Assembly: GCA_003439945.1 (NCBI GenBank)
Contig: QVRM01001471.1
Span: 280,501-344,500 of the forward strand
Length of the DNA stretch: 64,000 nt
Reading direction: 5' to 3'
Origin: Dermanyssus gallinae
Taxonomy: Eukaryota; Arthropoda; Arachnida; Mesostigmata; Dermanyssidae
This document shows, piece by piece, positions 43,961 to 53,400 of this stretch. Each line of letters starts with the position of its first letter. Positions within the stretch are counted from its first letter, which is position 1. The notes beneath the pieces are model-generated. The model saw only the letters and a program-made list of their open reading frames with translations, did not search any database and was not told where the DNA came from. Position numbers and translations under genes: made by a program.

Positions 43961-44365
43961 ATTTATATATATAGTACTTGCTTAAAGACTTTTAATTCTA
44001 AATCAGGTCTTAATTTACACCGTCGTCGTGCCCATCCGGACGAATATAATGAGAACATTTTAGCCCCCCCCTCTAAGAAGGCCAGATAGAACCCACAAGA
44101 CCGTGAACTTTTAGCAACATTAAAAGCAGATTTTATATTAGATAATAATAACGAAACACCTAGATAAATTGACCACCTTTTAGCTACTAATTTTAACTCA
44201 CGCATACCTGGGGAGATTAGAAGCCAACGTAAGTCTCAGGCGCATAAGAATCTGGTAGGGGACCTCCGTAAAAAGAGGTCTCACCTGGATTCCAATTCTG
44301 ACGGATCTGAGCTTCCTGGGCCTAGTCGGCCTCGATACTCTGAATCGCTGGACGGCAAACACACC

Positions 44366-45616
44366 ATGCACAACATGCAGGCCACCGAAGTTGTAGAACA
44401 CTGGGCCAACACGATGACACAACCACCCCTTGAACTACTCCCTTGCCCCGTATACACTCCTAACTCTGATCTCTTCGAGGTTTCCCTCCCTATCTCCCTA
44501 AAGGAGACCCACGTAGCTCTCCGCGGACCTTCTAAAGCACTAGGCTTAGACGGGATTTGCCTTTCGTCCCTCCCTAAACTCCCGTTAGAAGTAGTCTGTT
44601 GTATTCTTAATATACTATTAATTAGCGATATTGCCTCAGCCCATGAAACTGCTCGGTTAGCGTTCATCCCTAAAATTAACAATGCCACATTCTGCAGGAC
44701 GTGAGCTCAGACTCGCCTCAATAAACCTTCGTAAGGTGTTCGACATGGTGAGTCATGACTCCGTTCTGTGGTCACTCCGGACTCGCGGATACCCGGAGGA
44801 ATTCATTAATTATATCGAACGCTTGTACCTCTCATCTAAAACTCTCATAGAATTTGGACAAGAATGTCGCACATTTCGGCCAACTAGGGGTGTTAGGCAG
44901 GGAGATCCTCTGTCCCCTCTTTTATTTAATCTAGTTCTCGACGACATTTTTTCAAAATTAGACAAAACTAATATCGGGTACCAACTTACTGATGACTTCC
45001 GCCTTATGGTCTTAGCCTTTGCGGATGATCTTATTCTCCTAGCCTCCACGAAATCAACTCTCCAACGGCTCCTCAATATTGCGGACCCCCTTTTGAAATC
45101 CCGAGGCCTTAAAATTAATACTAATAAAAGCTTTACTCTCTCCCACTTATTTAATAGGAAGGAAGGTAAAGGTTTTATTAATACCGTACCAAAATTTAAC
45201 GTTGGAGATCGGCAATTGCCAGCTAAAGGTACGAGCGATCGATGGAGATATCTTGGAGTCGACTTTGACAGCAATGGCAAAGTTGACTCCACCAAGGATA
45301 TACTCCTTGGCTCCCCCTAAACCCCATTAAAGACTCAGATTTTTGAAAGACTGTCTCGTTCCCCGCCTCCTATATAAACTGGTCTCCGGTCCCAGACCAT
45401 CTTACGCACTTCTTAGCGACCTAGATAAAGAGATCAGAAAGGTTGTTAAGTCGAAATGGCTTAAGCTTGAAAACTCGGTGCCGAACGCCTACCTGTACAT
45501 GCACACAGCACACGGCGGTCTGGACATTTCCTGCCTCCAAACATTCGTCCCCAGACTCCGCCTCTCCCGCCTGACAGCACTACAACACTCCACGCACTTG
45601 GGGTCCATTGGATGCT
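44366..45616 (+). pseudogene. R2-like reverse transcriptase, broken
   Basis: 44366-44690 reads LRGPSKALGLDGICLSSL and RLAFIPKI (fingers). 44692-45300 reads ASINLRKVFDMVSHDS (motif A, with Asn in place of an expected Asp), GVRQGDPLSPLLFNLVLDDI (B) and LAFADDLILLAST (C, catalytic FADD). The thumb follows at 45343-45616 (LVPRLLYKLVSG, VPNAYLYMHTAHGGLDI). Frameshifts lie at about 44690 and 45300-45345. Confidence 0.85.
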
Positions 45617-45649
45617 AACCACCGACTGTATTAAGGGTATGCCCTACCT

Positions 45650-46303
45650 ATCTGGTAACGAGTATTTAAACCTACTAAAGTTCAGGATCAACGCACTACC
45701 AACGCGTGCCAGATAGCTAGGGGACGCCCGCATGACACCCGTGCCTACAACACACGTTGTAGGCACGGGTGTCATGCGCCTGAGACGTTGGCTTATGTCG
45801 CTCAGATGTGCGATACAATACACAAACAAACTATAAGGAGACAGGACGACGTCTGTGATCGCGTGGCGTGTCTTCTCCGCGAGAGGGGTCATGAGGTGGT
45901 TCGTGAGCGAGTATTCCGTCGACCGGGCGCACCGGGTCTAAAGCCCGACCTCGTAATAACAACACCTACCGAGGTCTGGGTTTTAGATGCCGAGGTTTGC
46001 GGCCCGAACCGGGACCTGGCAAAAGCGCGGCAGGACAAGATCACCAAATATGACGTCGAGTTCCTAAGAGCGGCGCTCCCCGACCCGCAAAAACCTCGCA
46101 GATTCGGATCCATCACTATCTCTATGAGTGGTGTACGGGACTCCGAATCTGCGAGGACGCTCTTGGGGCTCGGCGTCACGAAGAGGAATCTTATGGATCT
46201 TACCGTTTTAACGTTGCAAGGAACCTTAAGGATATACCGCTCGCACCGGGTCCATAAGAGCGGGGGCTACCATCAAGCAAGGACACGGACAGGTTATTCT
46301 TAA
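45650..46303 (+). pseudogene. R2-like CCHC motif and restriction-like endonuclease
   Basis: LLKFRINALPTRAR is followed after a +1 shift by ARGRPHDT, CRHGCHAPETLAYVAQMC (degenerate CCHC, the His replaced by Tyr), then GLKPDLVITTPTEVWVLDAEVC. KPD ... D-x-E is the PD-(D/E)XK core used by R2 elements to nick their target. The frame then stays open to TAA at 46301-46303. A perfect inverted repeat lies in the coding sequence at 45729-45778. Confidence 0.8.
45729..45778. repeat. Perfect inverted repeat with 23-bp arms
   Basis: The left arm begins CGCATGACACCCGTGCC, the loop is ACAC, and the right arm is its exact reverse complement. It sits in the R2-like frame just before the CCHC motif. Confidence 0.95.
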
Positions 46304-46682
46304 CCTCACGTGACACCTTTTTACTACCATTTTTATTAAGACGAGCACTGCCGAGTGTGCAAACGTATTTTAAATGATTAATAAATCTTCACAATATTTT
46401 CTATATATGTATATATATATATATACATATTACTAACGTCCCAGTTGGGTACATTAAATACATGTGTAGTTTCTGTCGTACGATTGTAATCTCTCATAAA
46501 ATAGCCCGAGATAAATAAATGAAAACCCTTTATCACCACCATGACAGACGTAACCGTCGTGCTCTAGGATCTACACTTAAAGACAACCAAAATGTCCAGA
46601 AGCAACGGATGAACGGAGCACGCAAGACCCACTCACAACATTCTTATCGGTACGGTTGAGCCGGTACCGTCGGAGAAAACCC

Positions 46683-46694
46683 GCTATATACATA

Positions 46695-46742
<48 letters not shown>
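46683..46742. repeat. (TA)n microsatellite
   Basis: About 58 bases of TA with one TG and one CA variant near the left edge. No LINE junction is visible here. Confidence 0.95.
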
Positions 46743-46745
<3 letters not shown>

Positions 46746-47172
46746 AACAATTTAAACTATAAATGCATTAGTCATCGCTATTATGTGCGTTGGTACGAAG
46801 GGTCGATAAAACAGGCTAAATCACGTTACGGCAGATTATGCAAAAAATCTTCGTTTGTGTTGGTTCTCTCACAAAGAAACACAATAAACACGCTCGTTTT
46901 GCTTTACTATGTTTAGTGTGTTGAGATAGTAACTAAGCATAGCTGCAATACATCAACTATATATTTGATTATACGTATACACACATACAAATGAATATAG
47001 GGGCTCAAAGCCTGCAGAATCCGCATAATCTCGTATTGCATCGAGACCGGATGACTGCGTCGTGCACACAGGGTAATCGAGTTAGCCCGTCCTGAGAACT
47101 GCTGCAAACGGCTTTGCTAGTAGACATCATACGTGTGGCATACCCGACAAGGTCTCGGCAAAACGTGTTTTG

Positions 47173-47301
47173 TCAATCGTGATAGTGGAGGAAATACTGC
47201 AATCTATAAGCAACATTTAGTAGAATAGGAACAGCAATACCTACTCCTGTTACCAAAATAGGCAGAGCAGAGTAGACGATTCTCCTAGGATAACCAACCA
47301 T
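47173..47301 (-). CDS. Possible 42-codon single-helix microprotein
   Basis: ATG at 47301, TGA at 47173. Encodes MVGYPRRIVYSALPILVTG and then VGIAVPILLNVAYRLQYFL, a basic N-terminus and one long hydrophobic helix. Its 5' side runs into (TA)n within 30 bases, so it cannot be followed upstream. I do not recognise it and cannot show that it is translated. It differs from the two-helix family. Confidence 0.25.
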   Translation of the reverse strand: MVGYPRRIVYSALPILVTGVGIAVPILLNVAYRLQYFLHYHD

Positions 47302-47323
47302 CGTTGCGTTTGTGTTTATTTCC

Positions 47324-47327
<4 letters not shown>

Positions 47328-47386
<59 letters not shown>
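47328..47386. repeat. (TA)n microsatellite
   Basis: Pure TA run of about 56 bases. Confidence 0.95.
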
Positions 47387-47387
<1 letters not shown>

Positions 47388-47389
47388 GT

Positions 47390-48190
47390 GTATATTTCTT
47401 ACCATTGCGATGTGTAAACGCTTTCATTGAAAGGGTCATTTCGTTTCAGCCCATGGCGTCTCTAATATAATTCGGTGCTCCCTTTCTCTACGAAGTGCCA
47501 GTGGCATCATCATCATCACTAATCTTATCATCGTCATATACCTCAGAAACATTGCCTCGCGTCGGGCCAGTCATCGCTTCTAATATCCTCCGTACGGTAT
47601 CTGGGGCTTCGGCTTCATTATACTGGGACGACCTTCACTGTTCACATCGTCGAGACAGTGCGCACAGCCCTAATCTCTCTTCATGAAGAGTTAGGCGACT
47701 TCCGGCGACTGTCCGTTCCGACGGCAGTTACTGACAGTCAAAACTACCTCAAGATTGTTCTAACGCCGATGTATGGTCTTGGCAGAGTATGGGGACACCT
47801 CACTCGGGCAAACGTTGGTTTGCTTGAAAGGTGTTTCACAACGTACATGATACAAGATCCTTGACTGTCAATGTGGGCAAGAAGCCGCTTTGTGAACCTA
47901 ATGGCTGGCTGTGCACCGGTTGTTGGGATAATTCGATTGATGTTAAAGACGCCGCGTACAGTACCATTCGAGAGCTTTATCTCAGAATGGAAAAATTAAG
48001 TTAAACAAAACCGACGATAGGTTGGAGACCTGGATATTTTCAGTGCTTCTCACCTCTGGTCTAGTCTTGCATGTGACAATCGGCACGTCTTTACCAGATA
48101 CATAGTTCGTGGCTATCATCACCTGGTCTGTTCGAATACGAGCTTCTATAGGGAGTACACGGAGTGCATCTATCGACTGTGCTCTCAGTC
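47390..48190. other. Interval without a recognised gene
   Basis: Contains ATCATCATCATCA at 47506-47519 and an overlapping pair of short plus-strand frames (47495-47864). No domain seen. Confidence 0.35.
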
Positions 48191-48194
48191 GTGT

Positions 48195-48360
48195 ACGAAG
48201 CTTCATGCGTCTGCCTGCCTGGCCTTTGCGAAGAGATCACTAGCCTGCCCCTCTCGAGTAACATGCCGCGAGCAGCTGACTGTATATTGTATAATCTGTA
48301 TAATAATCTATGTTATATGCATACTTTACAGGAGTGAAATAAATATGATGATGATGAGGA
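48195..48360 (+). repeat. Retroposon 3' end with a (GAT)n tail, copy 1
   Basis: Contains CATGCGTCTGCCTGCCTGGC, ACATGCCGCGAGCAGCTGAC and the terminal AATAAATATGATGATGATGA. The same sequence is at 50190-50545, where it is interrupted by a SINE. It is probably the 3' UTR of a LINE whose coding part is not present. Confidence 0.75.
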
Positions 48361-49438
48361 TATCCTCCGTACGTTTAATAACTCTCTTATAATGCTCACT
48401 TATAAGCCTCAGGATGCTTTAGGCATGGCGGTTGGCACTTTGGCTGTCAGCACGTAACAGTACAAACGCCCTACTGATGCTGAACGGCGCAATACTGGAC
48501 GGGTCACCGATAAATTACTCACAGCGAAGGAAGGAGAAGGTAAAGTCTCACGCAGCCTTAAATGCTGCTAGCGACGCCCGGCGTCCTCTCTCGAAGCAAC
48601 TAGCGAGCCAACATCGCAGCGCCTCAAGTCCAATCCAACAGTCAATTCAAACAGAACGCACGCGCTAGTACGCCAACGACGCACGGGGGGTATACTGTTC
48701 GTCACGTGTTCGTGCATCAATCTAAATTCAGTGGCTCCCGCAAGTGGCGGCGTGGTCTAGGGGACTAGTGGGGCGCTAGTCATGGTTGTCATCTACCGGG
48801 GTGTCGCCAGTTTGATCTCTGTTGTTGGTTTGAATTTTCTTTGAGCGATGCTCAGTGAGAATATATGATAAACAGCCCTACCGCTGAGAGTCAGCGGCCA
48901 TGCTGCCACAAGGACTGTTGGGAAAACCCTAGATATCTCAATAGGTCCGGCCCTTCGTGCATTTAAGATATACCCCACGGTGAGTTCCAAGCCCGTAGGG
49001 GACGGAGGAGGATGATCGAGTTGCTCCCGCACATCTTGTTATCGCGCGCGCTCCATTGACGGCGCATGACGTGCTTACTCTGCCTCGCTCGCATCTCGAC
49101 ACCCACGCGCTCTCCTTACTTTCTGTGGCAGAAGTGTTGTGCCACCGGGGGCCAAACACGTCCGGGAAGCCAAGCGTCGTTTTCACTCCCAAAAATGTTT
49201 GAACTCAAAGAAAGGAAAAACTGCAACAGCAGGAGGTGAAGGCACTGATGTTCCATTGCGTACAGTTGATACAAACGCAATCCCTAGCCGGGATCGCGTA
49301 AATTACGGCCTGTCACGAACCACACTGACAGTCTGACATACACAGGAAGCAGCTGACACGACAACGATACGCGTCGCAAACGCGGCGGCTCGTCATTGAT
49401 TTATCTTGTCGAGCTAGAACCTAATTATACAGTACAGC

Positions 49439-49440
<2 letters not shown>
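48361..49440. other. Interval with one tRNA-like stretch, no gene recognised
   Basis: At 48748-48830 the plus strand reads GGCGTGGTCTAGGGGACTAG and later GCCAGTTTGATCTCTG, weakly like the A and B boxes of a tRNA. A functional tRNA fold is not apparent. Nothing else assigned. Confidence 0.3.

Positions 49441-49490
<50 letters not shown>
49441..49490. repeat. (AAT)n microsatellite at a LINE 5' junction
   Basis: 50 bases of AAT, ending exactly at the truncated 5' edge of the LINE fragment at 49491. Confidence 0.95.
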
Positions 49491-49491
<1 letters not shown>

Positions 49492-49680
49492 GGGGGACCA
49501 GCGCGAAGGCGAATATCTGAGACAGCTTCTGTCTCTCGCGGTGTGTAGATGCAATGCCGCTTCTATAATCGGCGCCATGGGATGAGCAGCTAAATACGTG
49601 CTTGAATCGACGCGACACGTTCGAACCTCACAACTGTACTCTGATAACACAATTACGAATAATAATAATAATAATAATTA
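49491..49680 (+). pseudogene. Extreme 3' end of an RPDG-type LINE
   Basis: Encodes GDQREGEYLRQLLSLAVCRC then NAASIIGAMG and TGA at 49583-49585, nearly identical in protein to the end of the copy at 33.5 kb. About 70 bases of 3' UTR and an (AAT)n tail (49658-49680) follow. With (AAT)n on both sides, this is the third copy lodged in such an array. Confidence 0.75.
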
Positions 49681-50189
49681 GTAAATACTTTTTTGATAAA
49701 CCTTTGGATGGTTATACGTTCGAACAACCTACAACTAATAAGACTTTTGCGCGTGTTTTGAGCTCCGCAAGGATACCCTGCATTCGAGAACCTACAGGTC
49801 ACTCAGAGACGATGGACGGCGCTCTGACAGGCTGCCTCTCATAACTTTTGTGATGGGACAGAAATACGTGTGGGTTCAAACATCTAAGTCGGCACTCCCA
49901 AAGACAGAGTCGTAGCTTAACTAATGATCGTTGGCTATAAGGCGGTTTATATGGGATGATTTCGTTTATTCTTTTTGGTTACCAATAAGTCTAAATGAAC
50001 GTCTTCACCTGTTGCCTAAAATGACTCTGGTGTGTACCATTCGGCAAGCGATTTTAGAATTAACATCGTGTTGCCCCCCGCTGGGCTTCAATCGAGAGTG
50101 TTTGGCGCAAAAACTGTGCGGCTCTCTTGTCCCCGGTATTAATTTTTAATTTTTTTCTAAATTGATATGTTTGTGCTGTCAGGTGTGTA

Positions 50190-50545
50190 AGAAGTTTCAT
50201 GCGTCTGCCAGCCTGGCCCTTGCGAAGAGATTATTGCACTGCCTCTTTTTTGTTTTCGTAAGGCTCCGTGCACGGTTTTTTTTTTCATGTCATGGCTGAT
50301 TTTTAATTCACTCCGGCATTTACCTTGTCCAAATTGGAACATATGCAAACCAATTTCAGAATGGCCGGTTTGGGTCTCGAACCCAGGCCTCCCGAATGCA
50401 AGGCAAAGGCTTTGCCACTAAGCCAATTTGCTTGGTTAATAACATGCCACGAGCAGCTGACTGTATAATTGTATAATCTGTATAGTTGTCTAGATTATAT
50501 GCAATACTCAATATGAGTGAAATAAATATGATGATGATGATGATT
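50190..50545 (+). repeat. Retroposon 3' end with a (GAT)n tail, copy 2, SINE-split
   Basis: Matches 48200-48360, but is interrupted between CTGCCTC and AATAACATGCC by the SINE at 50245-50436. It ends AATAAATATGATGATGATGA. Confidence 0.75.
50245..50436 (-). repeat. tRNA-derived SINE, tail type 2
   Basis: Minus strand: an AGCAAATTGGCTTAGTGGCA start, B box GGTTCGAGACC, body AAATGCCGGAGTGAATTAAA and tail ACCGTGCACGGAGCCTTACG. Inserted in the (GAT)n-tailed retroposon. Confidence 0.85.
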
Positions 50546-50559
50546 TATACTTAAACGCT

Positions 50560-50960
50560 TGCCTAACTTAGCGAGAAATGGCAGACCACCATGTTAAAAT
50601 TAATGGACAATCTCTCCAACTTGTCAGCCACTTCTCTTACCTTGGAGTCACCAGCATGAATATGTTTCGTATGAAAATAGTAAGTTACCAATAGTAAGTT
50701 ACTACTTGCCCGTAGTCGCAACACACTTGACCCTAAGCGATATAAAAAGTCTAGAAAAAATGAAGGCTTGCTATATACAACGAATATTAAGCTCACCAAA
50801 GAACGCGTCAGCAACATTCGCAATGAAGCTGTGTAGAGAACAAACATTAACAGAAGAGTTGGTACTGAACAAGCTACCCGTCAGTCTACAAGTGTCACAC
50901 GTTTACAGATATTTTGGAGAGACTAAGAACACGCAATTCGTTATGGACAATTATTGAATA
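50560..50960 (+). pseudogene. LINE reverse transcriptase C-terminal fragment
   Basis: Reads NGQSLQLVSHFSYLGVTSM, then in another frame SLEKMKACYIQRILSSPKNA and AMKLCREQTLTEEL. The YLGV block and the 'LxR-x-L-x-x-PK' block are post-palm features of LINE polymerases. Frameshifts are present. Confidence 0.55.
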
Positions 50961-51084
50961 ATTGATTAAGGGGACGCAATTTAAGGGTATCTAGATAAAG
51001 CACACTTAGATAGGTATTTCTGAGTTCTTGCGAATGTAGATGTCTGATGAGCTTATTCGCCATACCCCAAAGTTGTGTAGCACG

Positions 51085-51135
51085 AAGCCAAATGCTTGCT
51101 TTATTCTTAAGACAAACCAATTTGAAGTACATATT
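51085..51135 (+). other. Relic resembling the 3' UTR block of the small-gene family
   Basis: AAGCCAAATGCTTGCTTTAT followed by GACAAACCAATTTGAAG closely matches the block in the 3' flank of the 38.4-kb gene (39187-39230). The sequence about 45 bases upstream (GATGAGCTTATTCGCC) also resembles that flank. The expected coding region would lie where a LINE fragment and SINE now sit, and I do not find it. Confidence 0.4.
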
Positions 51136-51666
51136 GCAGTAATGTATTTCTATATAATCAATGGTTGGTCTCTGTCTGACGATATAGGTCCAAACAGCCA
51201 ACCTATCAGATTAGCTACCGAAACAGTTTGTCGGCCGAGTCGGTTCAAGGCTGCAACAGTAGGTTCAAGATGGTCACATTGACTGCGCGAGTTTACCTTC
51301 TCACTGCCGCCCTACGGCATCAGGACATTCAAATGCCTGAACCTGGTTCCTGCCACATTTGGCAGGTAAGCACGGTATGCCTTACATACTACAAACTTAT
51401 AAATGGTTACAAAACGTTAAAACTATGCTGATGCTTATAAAAACGCGGTTATATAATAGCAGTAATGATGTTGAACGAGAATTTAGCAAACACGTTAGAA
51501 TACTTCGTCACAGGGGGCCTCGCAACTTGGCGACCTGTGTGGGTGTGTGTGTCACTGAAGTCTCGACGCAGCCCAATATCAGCCTAAGGAATGATCGACG
51601 CCAATGATGTAGTAACTATAGATACTTACCATTAGATACTTTGCTAACCACTTATCTGACATTTCC

Positions 51667-51669
<3 letters not shown>

Positions 51670-51731
<62 letters not shown>
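51670..51731. repeat. (TA)n microsatellite at the 5' end of an R1-clade LINE
   Basis: About 60 bases of pure TA immediately before the leader of the two-ORF LINE. Confidence 0.95.
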
Positions 51732-51735
<4 letters not shown>

Positions 51736-51950
51736 ACGACTCAATTCAATTTGAATGCATATGTCATCGCCACCCATGCTGATACCGGTGATTGGTTTAT
51801 GTATATATAAAGCATTTTTGGCTCGACTCTTGCAATTGCGAGGCTCGAACGTAAAGAATAAAACAGAATCTCTTGTGTTTTGTCTTCAGGCACTCTCAGA
51901 TGTTGTTTTTGTTTTTTTTGCCCCTCATCCCTGGCTGACATCGCTACATT

Positions 51951-52754
51951 TTGCATTGCTCTCCTCCATTGCTCGTAACAACATGTAGCAACTCGGCACT
52001 GCAGGCTGCTTTGAACTCAGAGGGACTAGAAGGGGGGACTACCTCTTTTCTTGAAGCTCTCAAGAACGCCGGAGGAGCAGACTTCTCGTTGGACCGCGCC
52101 GACCTGGAAGTGGCCTTTTGTCAGTCAGTCCCGCTGACAGGGCCTATCCAGGTCGAATTGCCCCAAGTAGGTGCAACCGGACTATGGACGGCAATAATGC
52201 GGCTTACTGCAGCCGATCACGCTAGGGTCCTGCAAGCCAAACGAATCCAGATCGGATGGTCGGCCTGCGTAATCTCAGCTTGGATAACGGTCCCCACATG
52301 TCAACGCTGCCAAAGAGTGGGCCACACCGCACATTCTTGCTCCTTTGATACAATCACTGAGAAGCGCTGCCATAAGTGCGGCGGACTCGGACATACAGCA
52401 CAGGGGTGCAACGCTGCACTTTCCTGCTACAACTGCGGCATTCCAGGTCATGCAGCAAACTCGGCCGCCTGCCCCGCTTTCCGTCAGAAGACCGAGGAAG
52501 TCCGACGCCAATGGTCGAGTAGAACATCACCACAAGCACCACAGGTGAACACGCCGAGTCCTCTCCCAGACGAGAGCACACGGCCATCGACACACCGATC
52601 TTCTGGTGCAAACACTGACGAAGACGGTTTTAGACCTTTGACCGGGAATGCGCGGAAGCGAGCCATCCGGTCCCCCGCAACTAATGAGAGGGCCGCTAAA
52701 TCTTTTAACGCAAATGATCAGACATCTAAGAGTAGCCCAGCTAAACTGCAATAG
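51951..52754 (+). CDS. R1-clade LINE ORF1 (gag-like), 5' uncertain
   Basis: About 267 open codons with three CCHC zinc knuckles: CQRCQRVGHTAHSC, CHKCGGLGHTAQGC and CYNCGIPGHAANSAAC. Upstream ALKNAGGADFSLDRADLEVA and IQVELPQVGA are typical of the domain before the knuckles. ORF1 proteins of this type bind the element RNA. No ATG is found at the beginning and the normal ORF1 is longer, so the N-terminus is probably lost to mutation. The tail overlaps ORF2 by about 41 nt. Confidence 0.8.
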   Translation: MHCSPPLLVTTCSNSALQAALNSEGLEGGTTSFLEALKNAGGADFSLDRADLEVAFCQSVPLTGPIQVELPQVGATGLWTAIMRLTAADHARVLQAKRIQIGWSACVISAWITVPTCQRCQRVGHTAHSCSFDTITEKRCHKCGGLGHTAQGCNAALSCYNCGIPGHAANSAACPAFRQKTEEVRRQWSSRTSPQAPQVNTPSPLPDESTRPSTHRSSGANTDEDGFRPLTGNARKRAIRSPATNERAAKSFNANDQTSKSSPAKLQ

Positions 52755-53400
52755 AAGCAAAACAATCCATGATATGTTAGACATTTTAACAACCAGGATA
52801 CAAACGGATCTCTACCTTGTCAGTGAACCGAACGTACGGCTTACAGAACGACGAGCCCCAGCGTGGGTCTCAGATTCAGAACGCTCTACTTGTATCATTC
52901 TTAACGATCATAGCCCTTTCCACGCTCGAGCATCGGGCTCGAGAGTTGGGTTCTCATGGATCGAAATTGAGGAGGTAGGCCGCTTATATTCCTGTTATTC
53001 TAGTCCCAACAGACCCATAGACGATCTTTTTACCCTACTTGACAATCTTTCCAGATCCCTCAGACTATGTGACGCCTCTTTTATAGTAATCACAGGCGAT
53101 TCTAATGCAGCCTCGACCACTTGGGAATCCCCGGCAACTAGGGCTCGTGGGACTGCTCTTTTAGACTGGCTCGCCGCTGAAGACCTCGTCGTGTGCAACA
53201 CGGGGGATACGCTAACATATCACGGAGTCGGTAGAGTCTCCGTGATTGACATGACAATTTGCCGCCGTGGCCAAGCAGTCCGGCTAGCAAAGTGCACAGT
53301 TCTAAGTGATGAGGTAACCCTCAGCGGCCACCACTGTCTGGAGTTTGATATCCTCCTGAACCCTAGTTCTTCTCCAACGAACACGGCTTCACCCTCATGA
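52714..53400 (+). pseudogene. R1-clade LINE endonuclease domain, truncated ORF2
   Basis: ATG at 52714 in a different frame from ORF1. It begins MIRHLRVAQLNCNRSK, with LYLVSEPNV, GDSNAASTTWESPATRARG, LLDWLAAEDLVVCNTG, SVIDMTICRR and GHHCLEFDI, the full apurinic-type endonuclease layout of R1 elements. TGA at 53398-53400 cuts the frame before the reverse transcriptase. One SDH position reads SGHH. Confidence 0.85.

Larger units (their letters stand above)
43965..46380 (+). mobile_element. R2-like LINE, decayed
   Basis: In order on the plus strand: a C2H2-type zinc finger remnant (CLKTFNSKSGLNLHRRRAHP at 43978-44037), reverse transcriptase pieces, a CCHC motif and a restriction-like endonuclease domain at the C-terminus. 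This order is that of the R2 clade, which has one ORF with N-terminal fingers and a C-terminal nuclease. Several frameshifts and an internal deletion at about 44690 mark it as dead. It is not next to rDNA as far as can be seen. Confidence 0.8.

Noticed and set aside
45729..45778. Transcription terminator hairpin
   Set aside because: Eukaryotic DNA and inside a coding frame. There is no T-run, and a bacterial-type terminator is not expected.
48748..48830. tRNA-like sequence with weak A and B boxes
   Set aside because: The B box (AGTTTGATCTC) departs from consensus at key positions and no cloverleaf is evident.
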